DNA of 8,495 bases from Bacillota bacterium. Its GTDB lineage: Bacteria > Bacillota > Clostridia > Peptostreptococcales > Anaerovoracaceae. A model generated the notes under the pieces. The model saw only the letters and a list, made by a program, of their open reading frames with translations. It made no database searches and had not been told where the DNA came from. The position numbers and the translations under genes are program-made. The stretch spans positions 1-8,495 of the forward strand of contig JAEZLP010000039.1 of NCBI GenBank assembly GCA_023415235.1, given 5' to 3'. Below, one piece after another: positions 1 through 7,260 of this stretch (positions are counted from its first letter, which is position 1; each line of letters starts with the position of its first letter).

Positions 1-4
1 CAGT

Positions 5-10
5 TATACT
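5..10 (+). promoter_or_regulatory. possible -10 box at the window edge
   Basis: TATACT matches the sigma-A -10 consensus at five of six positions. Its -35 partner would lie outside the window, so this cannot be confirmed. If real, transcription would start at about base 17, just ahead of the hairpin at 20-90, and that hairpin would then be a leader attenuator for the downstream membrane-protein gene. Confidence 0.2.
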
Positions 11-19
11 ATTTTTCAT

Positions 20-90
20 AAGAGTGCCTCCGTTATCTATGTTTTTGTCGTTATTAACATCATAACATATGAGGTCACTCTTATTTTTTT
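20..90 (+). terminator. long hairpin plus T-tract: terminator or attenuator
   Basis: The outer stem pairs AAGAGTGCCTC (20-30) with GAGGTCACTCTT (71-82), giving 11 pairs with one bulged T. Inside it, GTTAT (32-36) can pair with ATAAC (62-66), and ATGTT with AACAT further in. The stem is followed by A and seven T (84-90), which fits rho-independent termination on the + strand. It could end a gene left of the window or act as an attenuator ahead of the gene at 136. The window does not show which. Confidence 0.6.
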
Positions 91-135
91 ATTTTCTTTA
101 TTTTTCCCGTCTTAATTTTACACTAAGAGGACAAC

Positions 136-528
136 ATGAGCAGAAATAAATTTATCCTGCTGGTAATTATTTTTATCGGACTTTACTATTTTCTACCCGA
201 CGATGGCGTGTACCACAGCTTAAAAGTGAACGCAGTTGCCATATTGCCCTTTTTTCTGTTATTCCTGATCGTATATCTGGTTATTACCATAACTCTTTTA
301 AAACGCGCCTGGAAAAGGCTCGACAGCCAGCTCACAGATGAAAATGTAATCCGTTTTTCCAAGCTGATGAACATATCCTTTGATGTCGTTCGAATGCTGG
401 GCGGACCAAATTTAATCGAACTTTATAATAAAGTGAATTTTTCTGCATCCGTTTCCCTGAATTCCAAGAGGCTCCTCTATGAGGCAATGCGTCGGAAAAG
501 GCTGGATGCGTCCCCGCCAAAGGCATAA
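136..528 (+). CDS. small membrane protein of unknown function
   Basis: This 130-residue protein matches no family I recognise. Two hydrophobic segments are visible, at about residues 6-22 and 34-57. They are followed by a basic stretch (KRAWKR, 56-61) and a soluble tail of about 70 residues rich in Lys and Arg. By the positive-inside rule the tail is probably cytoplasmic (inference). The tail contains FSKLMNISFDVVRMLGG (about 74-90), which looks amphipathic. The start is supported by AAGAGG 6 bases upstream of ATG. It lies downstream of the hairpin at 20-90 and 112 bp before the ferredoxin gene, from which it is separated by a strong promoter. It is therefore probably a separate unit, although read-through is possible. 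Function is unknown. Confidence 0.7.
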   Translation: MSRNKFILLVIIFIGLYYFLPDDGVYHSLKVNAVAILPFFLLFLIVYLVITITLLKRAWKRLDSQLTDENVIRFSKLMNISFDVVRMLGGPNLIELYNKVNFSASVSLNSKRLLYEAMRRKRLDASPPKA

Positions 529-548
529 GGCATTCCGGGCGAAATGAC

Positions 549-578
549 GGGATTTAGTTGAAAAATCAACTAAATCCC
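549..578 (+). promoter_or_regulatory. perfect palindrome, probable operator
   Basis: GGGATTTAGTTG (549-560) and CAACTAAATCCC (567-578) form a perfect 12-bp inverted repeat around the 6-base centre AAAAAT. The -35 box of the promoter for the ferredoxin gene begins inside the left arm, so a bound dimeric repressor would block RNA polymerase. Length and symmetry fit a MarR- or TetR-type regulator (inference). The following sequence, TATATAATTAATA, is not a good U-tract, so a simple terminator is less likely. No regulator gene is visible in the window. Confidence 0.6.
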
Positions 579-586
579 TATATAAT
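558..586 (+). promoter_or_regulatory. near-consensus sigma-A promoter
   Basis: The -35 box TTGAAA (558-563, five of six consensus bases) is separated by exactly 17 bp from a perfect -10 box TATAAT (581-586). The predicted start is near 593, giving a leader of about 48 bases with a ribosome site GGAG (630-633) 7 bases before the ATG at 641. A small hairpin, CGGC/GCCG (614-626), sits just before the ribosome site. This is the clearest promoter in the window. Confidence 0.75.
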
Positions 587-640
587 TAATACATATTATT
601 CGTACAAATCATCCGGCAGAAAGCCGTTTGGAGAAATACT

Positions 641-1774
641 ATGACTAATCATGCAGCATGTGATTGCAACAGTACAACAGCTGCTAAAGATACACTTGTC
701 TATCTGACAGTTCTAAAAACAATTCTTTGGGTTTACATAGTCCTTTGTATTGTGATAGCAGGAATCAACTATGGTTATGCCCCGAATGCGCCGCAATCCG
801 TCGCAAAGGTAATCATGTGGATATGGTTGATTTATGAAAACTGGATTAAGACTCTGTTTATCATCATTTGCAGTTATCTGACCATCAAAATAACAGGCAG
901 CCGGCAGAAAAGCACCATGGGGAGAAGGAATTTAACAGGATTCATCATCGCGGCGCTGGTTGTTCATGTCATTGCGCCGATCATAACGGGCAATTATGAT
1001 CTTTATTTTTACGCGATGCCCTTACCCTGGTCTGCCACGCCTCTGCAATTGCTTTATTCAGAGTCGCAGCATTATCAAAGCAGTCTGGCAAACTGGGGAC
1101 AGCAAGGAATCGTCGGGGCCCTCGCCTTCTTCGTCCTTATGTGCGTTGTAGCTTTTATTGGTACTCTGTTTTGGGGAAGAAGGTTTCAATGTTCGACGAT
1201 TTGTCTTTTTAACGGCTTCGCTGCTGAAGTTTTTGAGCCGGCAATTCCACTGATCGGAAAGAAACGAAAGCCGAAAATCCGCACGCTAAAGGTTTTTAAC
1301 AGCCTCCGCTGGGTATTTCTTGGCATAGCCCTCTTCTTTGTCGTCTATTGGTGCCCGCTTTTAATTGGCGTGGCACTTCCAGGCGACATATCCTTTATTA
1401 CAAAAGTTGCGTCTTATAAGTATCTATGCGGGGAACTGCTGATGGCCATCTTTTTCTGGATTGCTTTTACAGGCAGGGGTTACTGCTATTACTGCCCTCT
1501 TGGTACGGTGCTGGGGCTTCTATCAAAGATAAGCAACCAGCGGATTGTGACCAGTAAATCTAAGTGTATTCAGTGCGGCAAATGCAACGACGTCTGCCCG
1601 ATGTCCATCGAAATTAAAGCTTGTGCTGCCGTCACTGCCGATGTCAAGGATATGAGCTGTGTAGGGTGCGGCCGCTGCGTCGACGCCTGCCCGACACAGA
1701 CTCTTATATATTCAACACGCGCTATCGAATTTACAAAAGCGAAAGGGGAACAGAAAAATGATCATAATTTATAA
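641..1774 (+). CDS. NapH-like membrane polyferredoxin (4Fe-4S)
   Basis: This 377-residue integral membrane iron-sulfur protein probably passes electrons across or along the membrane. About six hydrophobic segments are visible (roughly 22-42, 55-82, 99-117, 155-177, 222-246 and 262-277). Two membrane-proximal cysteine pairs follow the NapH/NosR/CcoG pattern: C184/C188 in RRFQCSTICLFNG, and C282/C285 in GYCYYCPLG. The C-terminal domain carries two ferredoxin motifs, C309-x2-C-x2-C-x3-C319-P and C340-x2-C-x2-C-x3-C350-P, enough for two [4Fe-4S] clusters. A CDC motif (C7, C9) near the N-terminus is an extra feature. The gene overlaps the flavodoxin-like gene by 17 bp, implying translational coupling and a shared electron path. 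The promoter and palindrome upstream suggest repressor control. The partner substrate is unknown, and NapH is used only as the family label because no Nap genes are visible. Confidence 0.88.
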   Translation: MTNHAACDCNSTTAAKDTLVYLTVLKTILWVYIVLCIVIAGINYGYAPNAPQSVAKVIMWIWLIYENWIKTLFIIICSYLTIKITGSRQKSTMGRRNLTGFIIAALVVHVIAPIITGNYDLYFYAMPLPWSATPLQLLYSESQHYQSSLANWGQQGIVGALAFFVLMCVVAFIGTLFWGRRFQCSTICLFNGFAAEVFEPAIPLIGKKRKPKIRTLKVFNSLRWVFLGIALFFVVYWCPLLIGVALPGDISFITKVASYKYLCGELLMAIFFWIAFTGRGYCYYCPLGTVLGLLSKISNQRIVTSKSKCIQCGKCNDVCPMSIEIKACAAVTADVKDMSCVGCGRCVDACPTQTLIYSTRAIEFTKAKGEQKNDHNL

Positions 1775-2255
1775 TTCAAAGACGGGTTTTACAAAGAGGT
1801 ATGCCGAGATGCTCGCAGGCCAAACAGGACTCAGTCTGTACAGTGCAGACGATCTTTCAAGCATTCCTGAGGGGACGGATGTCGTATTTCTGGGCTGGAT
1901 ATCAGCGGGAAGAATTCAGGGGCTGAAAAAAGTGATAGACAAATTTAACATCAAAGCCGTATGTGCCTGCGGTACCGGTCGAAAAGCAGAGCCGGATGAA
2001 GAAATCTTGATGAAAAACAACAGGATTGAAGGAAAGCCTTTCTTTTATCTTCGCGGAGGCTGCCTGCCTCTAAGTCGGATGAAGGGCCCGGACAAAATTG
2101 CCTTGTCTGTTTTCCTCAAAATTCTCAAAAGCAAAAAAGATCAATCGGAATCCACTGCAGAAGCAATTCAAAACATTGAAGCGGGATGTGATTATGTCAG
2201 CGAAGAGAGACTCGCCCCCGTTATCGAATGGGTTAAGGGTTCGCTTAAGCAATAA
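1758..2255 (+). CDS. flavodoxin-like protein
   Basis: This is a 165-residue flavodoxin-fold protein. The N-terminal strand and FMN-phosphate loop are clear in MIIIYNSKTGFTKRYAEML, with S7-K-T-G-F-T12 as the S/T-x-T-G-x-T motif. A second strand (VVFLGWISAGRIQG, about 42-55) and CACGTG (about 70-75) fit the later FMN-contacting loops. It lacks a signal peptide and should be cytoplasmic. The start is supported by AGGGG 9 bases upstream and overlaps the end of the ferredoxin gene by 17 bp. It most likely exchanges electrons with that membrane protein. Its closest named relatives are flavodoxin and HemG-like domains, but nothing shows protoporphyrinogen oxidase activity. A terminator follows. Confidence 0.82.
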   Translation: MIIIYNSKTGFTKRYAEMLAGQTGLSLYSADDLSSIPEGTDVVFLGWISAGRIQGLKKVIDKFNIKAVCACGTGRKAEPDEEILMKNNRIEGKPFFYLRGGCLPLSRMKGPDKIALSVFLKILKSKKDQSESTAEAIQNIEAGCDYVSEERLAPVIEWVKGSLKQ

Positions 2256-2262
2256 AGGTATG

Positions 2263-2330
2263 GGTTTCCCGACACTGCGTTTCCAATCACTATGCGAAAT
2301 GCCCAATGTCTGGAAACCTTGTATTTTTTT
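2263..2330 (+). terminator. rho-independent terminator after the flavodoxin gene
   Basis: GGTTTCC (2263-2269) pairs with GGAAACC (2312-2318). The stem continues, after a C/T mismatch, with GACA/TGTC, and inside that with GCGTTTC/GAAATGC (one G-U pair). It is followed by TTGTATTTTTTT (2319-2330). This fits termination of the + strand operon. On the - strand the hairpin has no T-tract after it, so it gives no clear end for the opposing operon. Confidence 0.75.
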
Positions 2331-2376
2331 AGAGTTTAATTACCTTTGGCTCATCGGTAAATGAATAAAATGTTTA

Positions 2377-3066
2377 TCATGGGGCGATGAGAATTGTGGT
2401 AAAATAGCTTTCATCTGTCCCTTCATCGATATTGAGAAAGACGCGCTGTGTCGAAAGACCGCAGTCAGTCACAAGCGCCGAACGCTCCGTAAGTTCATAC
2501 TCGTGCAGGAGACGCTTTACCTCCGGCAGAGCAAGACCGGATTTCATCAACACCTTGCCGCCCGGCAGTTTAAGAGCATCTGGCAGGTCAGGCATAGACG
2601 CAGGGAATATATGTAGCGGTGCATTCATATCGGTAAGGCTGCGGTTTAGAAGCGCTGCGCATGCACAAAAGCTTGTAACACCGGGGATAGTCTCCACATC
2701 ATATCCGCGCTCGAGGAGTATGCGACACAGATAAGAATACGAACTGTAGAGCATCGCGTCTCCAAGGCTCAGTACAGCAACATCCTGCCCGGCATCCAAA
2801 TGTACTGCAATGCGTTCCGCCAAAACATCATGGTTTTTGGCCAGCTTATCCGAATCGTGGGTCATGAGAAAGTCTAAATATTCAATTTGTTTCCTTGATA
2901 TATCCACAGCACCTGCTACTATCCTAAGCGCAAATGAGTCCCCGTCAGCTTTACGCGGTGCTGCCAATACATCACATTGTTGAATGCAGGATACGGCCTT
3001 GAGCGTCATCAGCGAGGGATCTCCCGGTCCAACGCTTACACCATATAATTTGCCTCGTTTCATCAT
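2377..3066 (-). CDS. cbiL: (cobalt-)precorrin-2 C20-methyltransferase
   Basis: This cytoplasmic S-adenosylmethionine-dependent enzyme adds the C20 methyl group to cobalt-precorrin-2 in the anaerobic corrin pathway. Its 229 residues are normal for CbiL/CobI. Family marks are the N-terminal loop YGVSVGPGDPSLMTLKAV (GPGDP at 13-17), LGDAMLY (101-107) for the conserved GDP/GDA loop, IPGVTSF (127-133), and GGKVLMKSG (169-177) near the C-terminal SAM pocket. GGAGG lies 4 bases before the first ATG and 7 before the second (3063). The second Met therefore has the better spacing and may be the true start. It follows the ABC ATPase gene by 18 bp and looks like the last gene of the operon. The link to CbiK is direct, since a cobaltochelatase acting on sirohydrochlorin makes this enzyme's substrate. 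No other cbi genes are in the window. Confidence 0.88.
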   Translation of the reverse strand: MMKRGKLYGVSVGPGDPSLMTLKAVSCIQQCDVLAAPRKADGDSFALRIVAGAVDISRKQIEYLDFLMTHDSDKLAKNHDVLAERIAVHLDAGQDVAVLSLGDAMLYSSYSYLCRILLERGYDVETIPGVTSFCACAALLNRSLTDMNAPLHIFPASMPDLPDALKLPGGKVLMKSGLALPEVKRLLHEYELTERSALVTDCGLSTQRVFLNIDEGTDESYFTTILIAP

Positions 3067-3084
3067 CAGTCCTCCGCAGTTTTA

Positions 3085-4197
3085 TTATAGTACATCAGCA
3101 TTTGTAACGATTTTCAATCCCATCGATACGGCTTCTTCGTATAATTTTTTATTTTCCCCATTCAATTCGCCATAACACTGTAAGCAATTGATTACCGTAT
3201 CGCAGGATTCCATCTTTTTCAACGCCTGGCGATATATATCTTCCCCGATTCGCTCAAAGCTTTTTACAAAAAATACCTCACTTGCCAGATCGTAAGCGAG
3301 CTGATAGTCGATGTCGTTTTCATGCAGGATGCCAGTCACAAACGGAATTCGCTTTTTCTGTAGTGTCCGGTACTCAGTAATTCCAGTACCACCTCCCGCA
3401 ATCACAAAAACCTTTGGCTCACCTTTCGGTCGCTCCATCTCAAAGCTGCCGAAGAGAGGATTATAGCTGCCGTTCGATAATTCATACAGCTCTTCTATCA
3501 GATCTCTCCGGAATATTTGCTGAGGACTGCCGAAGTGCGTGATGTATTCCCCTTTCACACACATCACTAGATCAGATACTTTCTGCGCCATTTCCAGTTC
3601 ATGGAGCGACATGATGACCGTTATCCCGCGTTCTTCCGACATGGCTCTCAGAATGCCGAGAAGCTCGAGTTTATAACGGACGTCCAAAAAGGATGTAGGC
3701 TCATCCAAAACGATAATCTGCGGTTCCTGGCATATAGCCCGTGCCAGCAAGATTCTCTGCCTTTGCCCGTCGCTGATTTGTGTGAAATCTCTTTCTCTAA
3801 TGTCCCATGCGTTCACCATCTCCATCGCCTGTCGAACCTGAAGCTTATCCTGCCTCGAAAGAATGCCCAAAAGGCCTGTGTAGGGGTAGCGGCCTGTAGC
3901 TACGACATCCTCGCAGGTCATAAGCTCTGTTTTAAGCCTTTCGGTTAAGACAACGGATACCTGATAGGACATATCTTTACTGTTCATATCATCGATGGAG
4001 CGGTTGTCGATATAAACAGTACCATAAATATTCTTTAAATGCTTTGTGATGCTTTTCAGAATGGTCGACTTGCCCGAGCCGTTTGGTCCGATTAATGTCA
4101 GGATCTGCCCTTTGTTCAGACGGATTTCAATGTCTTTAATGAGGGGTTTCCCGTTATAGCCAACCGTCAGCTTACTTGTTCGAAAAAAGTATTCCAT
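3085..4197 (-). CDS. ABC importer ATPase with extra C-terminal domain
   Basis: This is the ATPase subunit of a BtuD/FepC-type importer (iron-siderophore, haem or cobalamin class). With the ATG at 4197 it has 370 residues, about 110 more than usual. Walker A is GPNGSGKST (37-45), the signature is ISDGQ (141-145), Walker B is IIVLDEP (161-167), and the switch His is at about 199. The extra region (about 262-370) starts with a strand and glycine loop, VFVIAGGGTG (about 263-272), followed by alternating strands and helices and the Cys-containing CDTVINCLQCYG. It looks like a small Rossmann-like domain of unknown role. The GTG at 4206 is an alternative start, 8 bp inside the permease gene. I prefer ATG 4197 because AAAGAG lies about 10 bases before it but only 1 base before the GTG. 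Confidence 0.88.
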   Translation of the reverse strand: MEYFFRTSKLTVGYNGKPLIKDIEIRLNKGQILTLIGPNGSGKSTILKSITKHLKNIYGTVYIDNRSIDDMNSKDMSYQVSVVLTERLKTELMTCEDVVATGRYPYTGLLGILSRQDKLQVRQAMEMVNAWDIRERDFTQISDGQRQRILLARAICQEPQIIVLDEPTSFLDVRYKLELLGILRAMSEERGITVIMSLHELEMAQKVSDLVMCVKGEYITHFGSPQQIFRRDLIEELYELSNGSYNPLFGSFEMERPKGEPKVFVIAGGGTGITEYRTLQKKRIPFVTGILHENDIDYQLAYDLASEVFFVKSFERIGEDIYRQALKKMESCDTVINCLQCYGELNGENKKLYEEAVSMGLKIVTNADVL

Positions 4198-4198
4198 A

Positions 4199-5230
4199 TC
4201 AGCCACGCTCTTTCTTTCTTAACATAATACCTATAACAACAGGCGCTCCGAACACTGCTGTCACGGAACTGATACTCAATTCCAGGGGAGCGAAAGCAGT
4301 TCTAGCAATCAAGTCACAGCCCAGGCAAAAAATTGCTCCTCCTAAAAAACATGCGGGAATCACAAGCAGAGGCTTGGAAGTTCGCAAAAACGCCTTGACC
4401 AGATGCGGCACAGCTATCCCCACGAAGGAAATCGGTCCGGCAAAGGCGGTAACACAGGCGCATAATATACTTGAAAGTAGTACCAGCACGATACGGAATA
4501 GCCTGATATTCACGCCCATATTCTGCGCGTAGCTCTCGCCCAGCTGATAAGCGCCGATTGGCTTGGACATCAGAAACACGATTGCCGAGGTAAGCAGCGT
4601 CACCATCGCCATGACTTTGACATCCTCCCATGAAGTTCCCGAAAAGCTGCCGTTTGACCAGTTGTGCAGGTTCACGATGCTGGCGTCGTCGGCAAAGGTA
4701 ATAATGAAGTCGGTGATGGCTGAGCAAATGTAGCCAATCATCACACCGCTGACAATCAGCATTGATGACCGCTGGACCTTTCGAGCCACCAAGAGAACAA
4801 ATCCCATGGTAATCATGGCGCCGACAAAAGCCGCCCCGATCAGAGCGGCGGAGCTAACTGCAAAATGCCGGCTGAGTGCCATGACCATGACAATAGCTAC
4901 CACCAACTTGGAGCCGGAGGAAATCCCCAGCACATAGGGACCGGCAATAGGGTTGTTGAAATAAGTCTGCAACATAAAACCCGACAACGCCAGAGCGCCG
5001 CCGAGAATAACCGCAGCTATTGTTCGAGGAAGGCGGATCTTCCATATAATATTATATTCGGTGATGTTTGTCTCCTGACCGAACAATATTTTACCGATGT
5101 CCCCTATCCGTACGGACACGCTTCCCAGATTAATATTTAATAAAATCAAGATTAAAAAGAGGATAAGAAGGATTGCCAGCGTAATGCCGTATCTCAAATG
5201 CCTCTTCGTATTTTCGCCTGTCAATGTCAT
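4199..5230 (-). CDS. BtuC/FecCD-type ABC importer permease
   Basis: This 343-residue membrane subunit has normal length for the FecCD/BtuC family, with many hydrophobic segments (about ten expected). Family marks are KIRLPRTIAAVILGGALALS (64-83), the NPIAGPYVLGISSG stretch (93-106), GPISFVGIAVPHLVK (265-279), which includes the loop that contacts the ATPase, and the C-terminal ELSISSVTAVFGAPVVIGIM. It pairs with the downstream ATPase and the upstream binding lipoprotein. A ribosome site AAGGA lies 7 bases before the ATG. It follows the binding-protein gene by 36 bp, and its stop lies next to the ATPase start, so coupled translation is likely. Substrate class is a metal-chelate or tetrapyrrole. 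The sequence does not decide between haem, cobalamin, cobalt-sirohydrochlorin or a siderophore. Confidence 0.9.
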   Translation of the reverse strand: MTLTGENTKRHLRYGITLAILLILFLILILLNINLGSVSVRIGDIGKILFGQETNITEYNIIWKIRLPRTIAAVILGGALALSGFMLQTYFNNPIAGPYVLGISSGSKLVVAIVMVMALSRHFAVSSAALIGAAFVGAMITMGFVLLVARKVQRSSMLIVSGVMIGYICSAITDFIITFADDASIVNLHNWSNGSFSGTSWEDVKVMAMVTLLTSAIVFLMSKPIGAYQLGESYAQNMGVNIRLFRIVLVLLSSILCACVTAFAGPISFVGIAVPHLVKAFLRTSKPLLVIPACFLGGAIFCLGCDLIARTAFAPLELSISSVTAVFGAPVVIGIMLRKKERG

Positions 5231-5266
5231 TTCATCATCCTTACTATTCGCACATTAATGTCGTTA

Positions 5267-6418
5267 TTATTGCAGCTTGTACATGAAATTCAGTTTCGTC
5301 AGGTTACCATCGCTTTCCGTAAGCATCCTATGGATATCCGAAATCATAAGTCCAAGCTGGGTCGTTTCCTGAAAAAGATTCTTGTCCGTACACCAAACAT
5401 TTCCGTTTTGTACAGCTTTGAAGTCTTTTAACAAGTTACTTTTACTTAACAATTCTGACATGGAGGAAACTTCACCGCCGATGGTGCTGTTATATATGAT
5501 AAAGTCCGCGTCCTTAGCTGTCGCGTAAAACTTTTCCATTTCAAGATTTATTGTGCTCGTTGCTTTAGTAGGGTCGCCGAGGTTTTCAAAAATATAGTTG
5601 CCACCGGCCAGTTCAATCATTTTGGCCACATAGTCGCCCGATTTTCTGGCAACTGCATATCCTGAAGAGTTGATATAGAAAAACGCCACTGTTTTACCTG
5701 TGTTCTTTTGACTGGTGACTTCATCCATATAGGCCATTTGTTCATTGAACAGCCGTTCTGCCGTATCTTCCTTGCCAGTAAGAACCCCATAAAGCTTAAT
5801 CCACTCGGTACGCCCAAGCGGGTGAGATTCGTAGCTTGACTGGTCTGTAAGTACTGGTATGCCTACACTTTCCAATTTTTCCTTCACTTCTGGAGTATGA
5901 TTTATCATAGTGGACTCAATAGCCAAACTGCATTTGTTTGTCATGATAAGTTCATAGTCCGGCGCGCTGTATTTTCCTGCATATAGGATGTCGCCGGCCT
6001 GCATTTTTGTCCTTGCGTTTGGTATATACCAGTCTTCGGCCTTTGTGCCGGACAGCCGGATACTACCCAGAGAATCAAGATCGTCGAAAAGGCACATCGC
6101 CGAAGTAGCGACGAGGTAGATGCTTTTGATTGGCTGTCGTAAAACCGTAATGTCCGCATCTATACCTTCCGGAAGCTCGCGTTCTTGCGGAACGATCAGA
6201 TATCTGCTTTTATCGGCCATAGTAATCAGGGAATAACCACCATTATAATAGTCCACGCTAAAGTTTTTTGCATACTTAAGCTCCATGCTGCTTTCTATCT
6301 GCCAGCCGTTACCAAAACCCTTTTTCTGGGTATCAATTGTATTGCCTTTACACCCCGCAAGCAATGCAAATGCTAATATTAAGCTGATTCCAAAAACTAT
6401 ATATCTTTTATTTCTCAT
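5267..6418 (-). CDS. ABC importer binding lipoprotein (BtuF/FecB fold)
   Basis: This 383-residue lipoprotein is the extracellular substrate receptor of the importer. The signal peptide ends in lipobox LLAGC, so lipidation is at C23. The rest fits the Peripla_BP_2 (TroA/BtuF) class: two lobes joined by a long helix near TAERLFNEQMAYMDEVT (219-235), with YVAKMIELAGG (263-273) and NGNVWCTD (338-345) matching the usual second-lobe pattern. ESHPLGRTEWIKLYG (197-211) is a notable stretch whose His, Arg and Glu could contact the ligand or permease. Its ATG overlaps the stop of the preceding lipoprotein gene by 4 bases (ATGA), and the ribosome site is weak, so translation is probably coupled. The ligand is not determined, but context suggests a tetrapyrrole. 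Confidence 0.85.
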   Translation of the reverse strand: MRNKRYIVFGISLILAFALLAGCKGNTIDTQKKGFGNGWQIESSMELKYAKNFSVDYYNGGYSLITMADKSRYLIVPQERELPEGIDADITVLRQPIKSIYLVATSAMCLFDDLDSLGSIRLSGTKAEDWYIPNARTKMQAGDILYAGKYSAPDYELIMTNKCSLAIESTMINHTPEVKEKLESVGIPVLTDQSSYESHPLGRTEWIKLYGVLTGKEDTAERLFNEQMAYMDEVTSQKNTGKTVAFFYINSSGYAVARKSGDYVAKMIELAGGNYIFENLGDPTKATSTINLEMEKFYATAKDADFIIYNSTIGGEVSSMSELLSKSNLLKDFKAVQNGNVWCTDKNLFQETTQLGLMISDIHRMLTESDGNLTKLNFMYKLQ

Positions 6419-7260
6419 TTCTTTAGCGTAGCGGAATCAAAATACAACGTGTAATCGATCTCATGGGCTGTACTCATGGCAATAGTATCGGCGGTGACCG
6501 ACATATCCGTATCCAGCACAACCGGAATCTCGAAGGTGGAATTTCCTTTGGTTTTAACAGGAGTATATTTATTTCCGTTCACCAGCATATAATCGTAGTT
6601 CGGACTGCTCCATACTATAGTAGCTGTCGCTGTGCCGTCTGTGACAACCACTTTTGCCGGTGACTCCACCGTTGCTCGCCCCGAACCGCCCGACAAAGTC
6701 ACCTCAATAGTATACCGTCCATCGGGTAACTGCACCGCAGATCCGACGGAAATTGCGCCCTCGGGTATCAATGAGGATTGAAACACCAAAATTCTGTCGT
6801 ACCACTGCTGCTTGCTGATGCTCCAAGCGGCACAGTCTGTGTCCTGATTAAGTACTGCCACTGGCACTTTATAGGTATATTTGCCATCTGCGTTTTCCAC
6901 AAAATAGATGCACTTATCGTCTGAATCGGTAAGAGCTTGCTCTCCGGTACCCATGTACAATTTTTCGTAACCGTCGCCACTCAATGTCAGGACGGCCGAC
7001 ATCTCTCCGCCCACCACGGTCAGCTGTGCGTCAACGATCCGAAACATGGATGAACTGGACGAAACTTCGATCTTATACGTACCATCCTTGATTTGGTTCC
7101 CGTAGATAGGCTTCGGATTCTCGCTCTGGACAGGAATCTGCTCTCCGCTTGTGGCAGGTGTCGGCGTCCCGTTTGTAGCAGGGGGAGTTTTGGCGTTGCA
7201 GCCTGTGAACATAACACAGGCCAGGACGGCTGCCAATAAAAAAATCAATATCCTCTTCAT
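6415..7260 (-). CDS. lipoprotein with two NEAT-like beta-domains
   Basis: This 281-residue surface lipoprotein has lipobox FTGC with lipidated C21, then a Pro/Thr/Ser/Gly linker (about 25-50) that would hold the folded part away from the membrane. Two similar all-beta modules follow. Domain 1 (about 57-161) starts DGTYKIEVSSSSSMFRI and contains GYEKLYMGTG (97-106) and WYDR (153-156). Domain 2 (about 178-278) starts DGRYTIEVTLSGGSG and contains WSSPNYDYMLVNGNKY (217-232). The DGxYxIEV opening and tyrosine-rich hairpin recall NEAT haem-binding domains, but that assignment is an inference from pattern, not a search. Its place between the chelatase and the binding protein suggests that it captures or relays the ligand at the surface. 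The start has AAGGAG 8 bases upstream. It overlaps the next gene by ATGA. Confidence 0.8.
   Translation of the reverse strand: MKRILIFLLAAVLACVMFTGCNAKTPPATNGTPTPATSGEQIPVQSENPKPIYGNQIKDGTYKIEVSSSSSMFRIVDAQLTVVGGEMSAVLTLSGDGYEKLYMGTGEQALTDSDDKCIYFVENADGKYTYKVPVAVLNQDTDCAAWSISKQQWYDRILVFQSSLIPEGAISVGSAVQLPDGRYTIEVTLSGGSGRATVESPAKVVVTDGTATATIVWSSPNYDYMLVNGNKYTPVKTKGNSTFEIPVVLDTDMSVTADTIAMSTAHEIDYTLYFDSATLKK

Noticed and set aside
549..578. Palindrome with TTGA and TCAA half-sites read as an FNR/CRP box.
   Set aside because: The TTGA and TCAA half-sites are separated by 4 bases, while FNR/CRP-type sites need 6. The pairing also extends well beyond these half-sites.
2350..2391. CTCATCG/CGATGAG inverted repeat across the cbiL stop, considered as the operon terminator on the - strand.
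   Set aside because: The stem is only 7 bp with a long loop, and no T-tract follows on the - strand. The end of the operon transcript remains unidentified.
5252..5261. Perfect 10-bp palindrome ACATTAATGT between the binding protein and permease genes.
   Set aside because: It is short and AT-rich, lies in a 36-bp intergenic gap inside the operon, and has no promoter around it. Chance is the simplest explanation.
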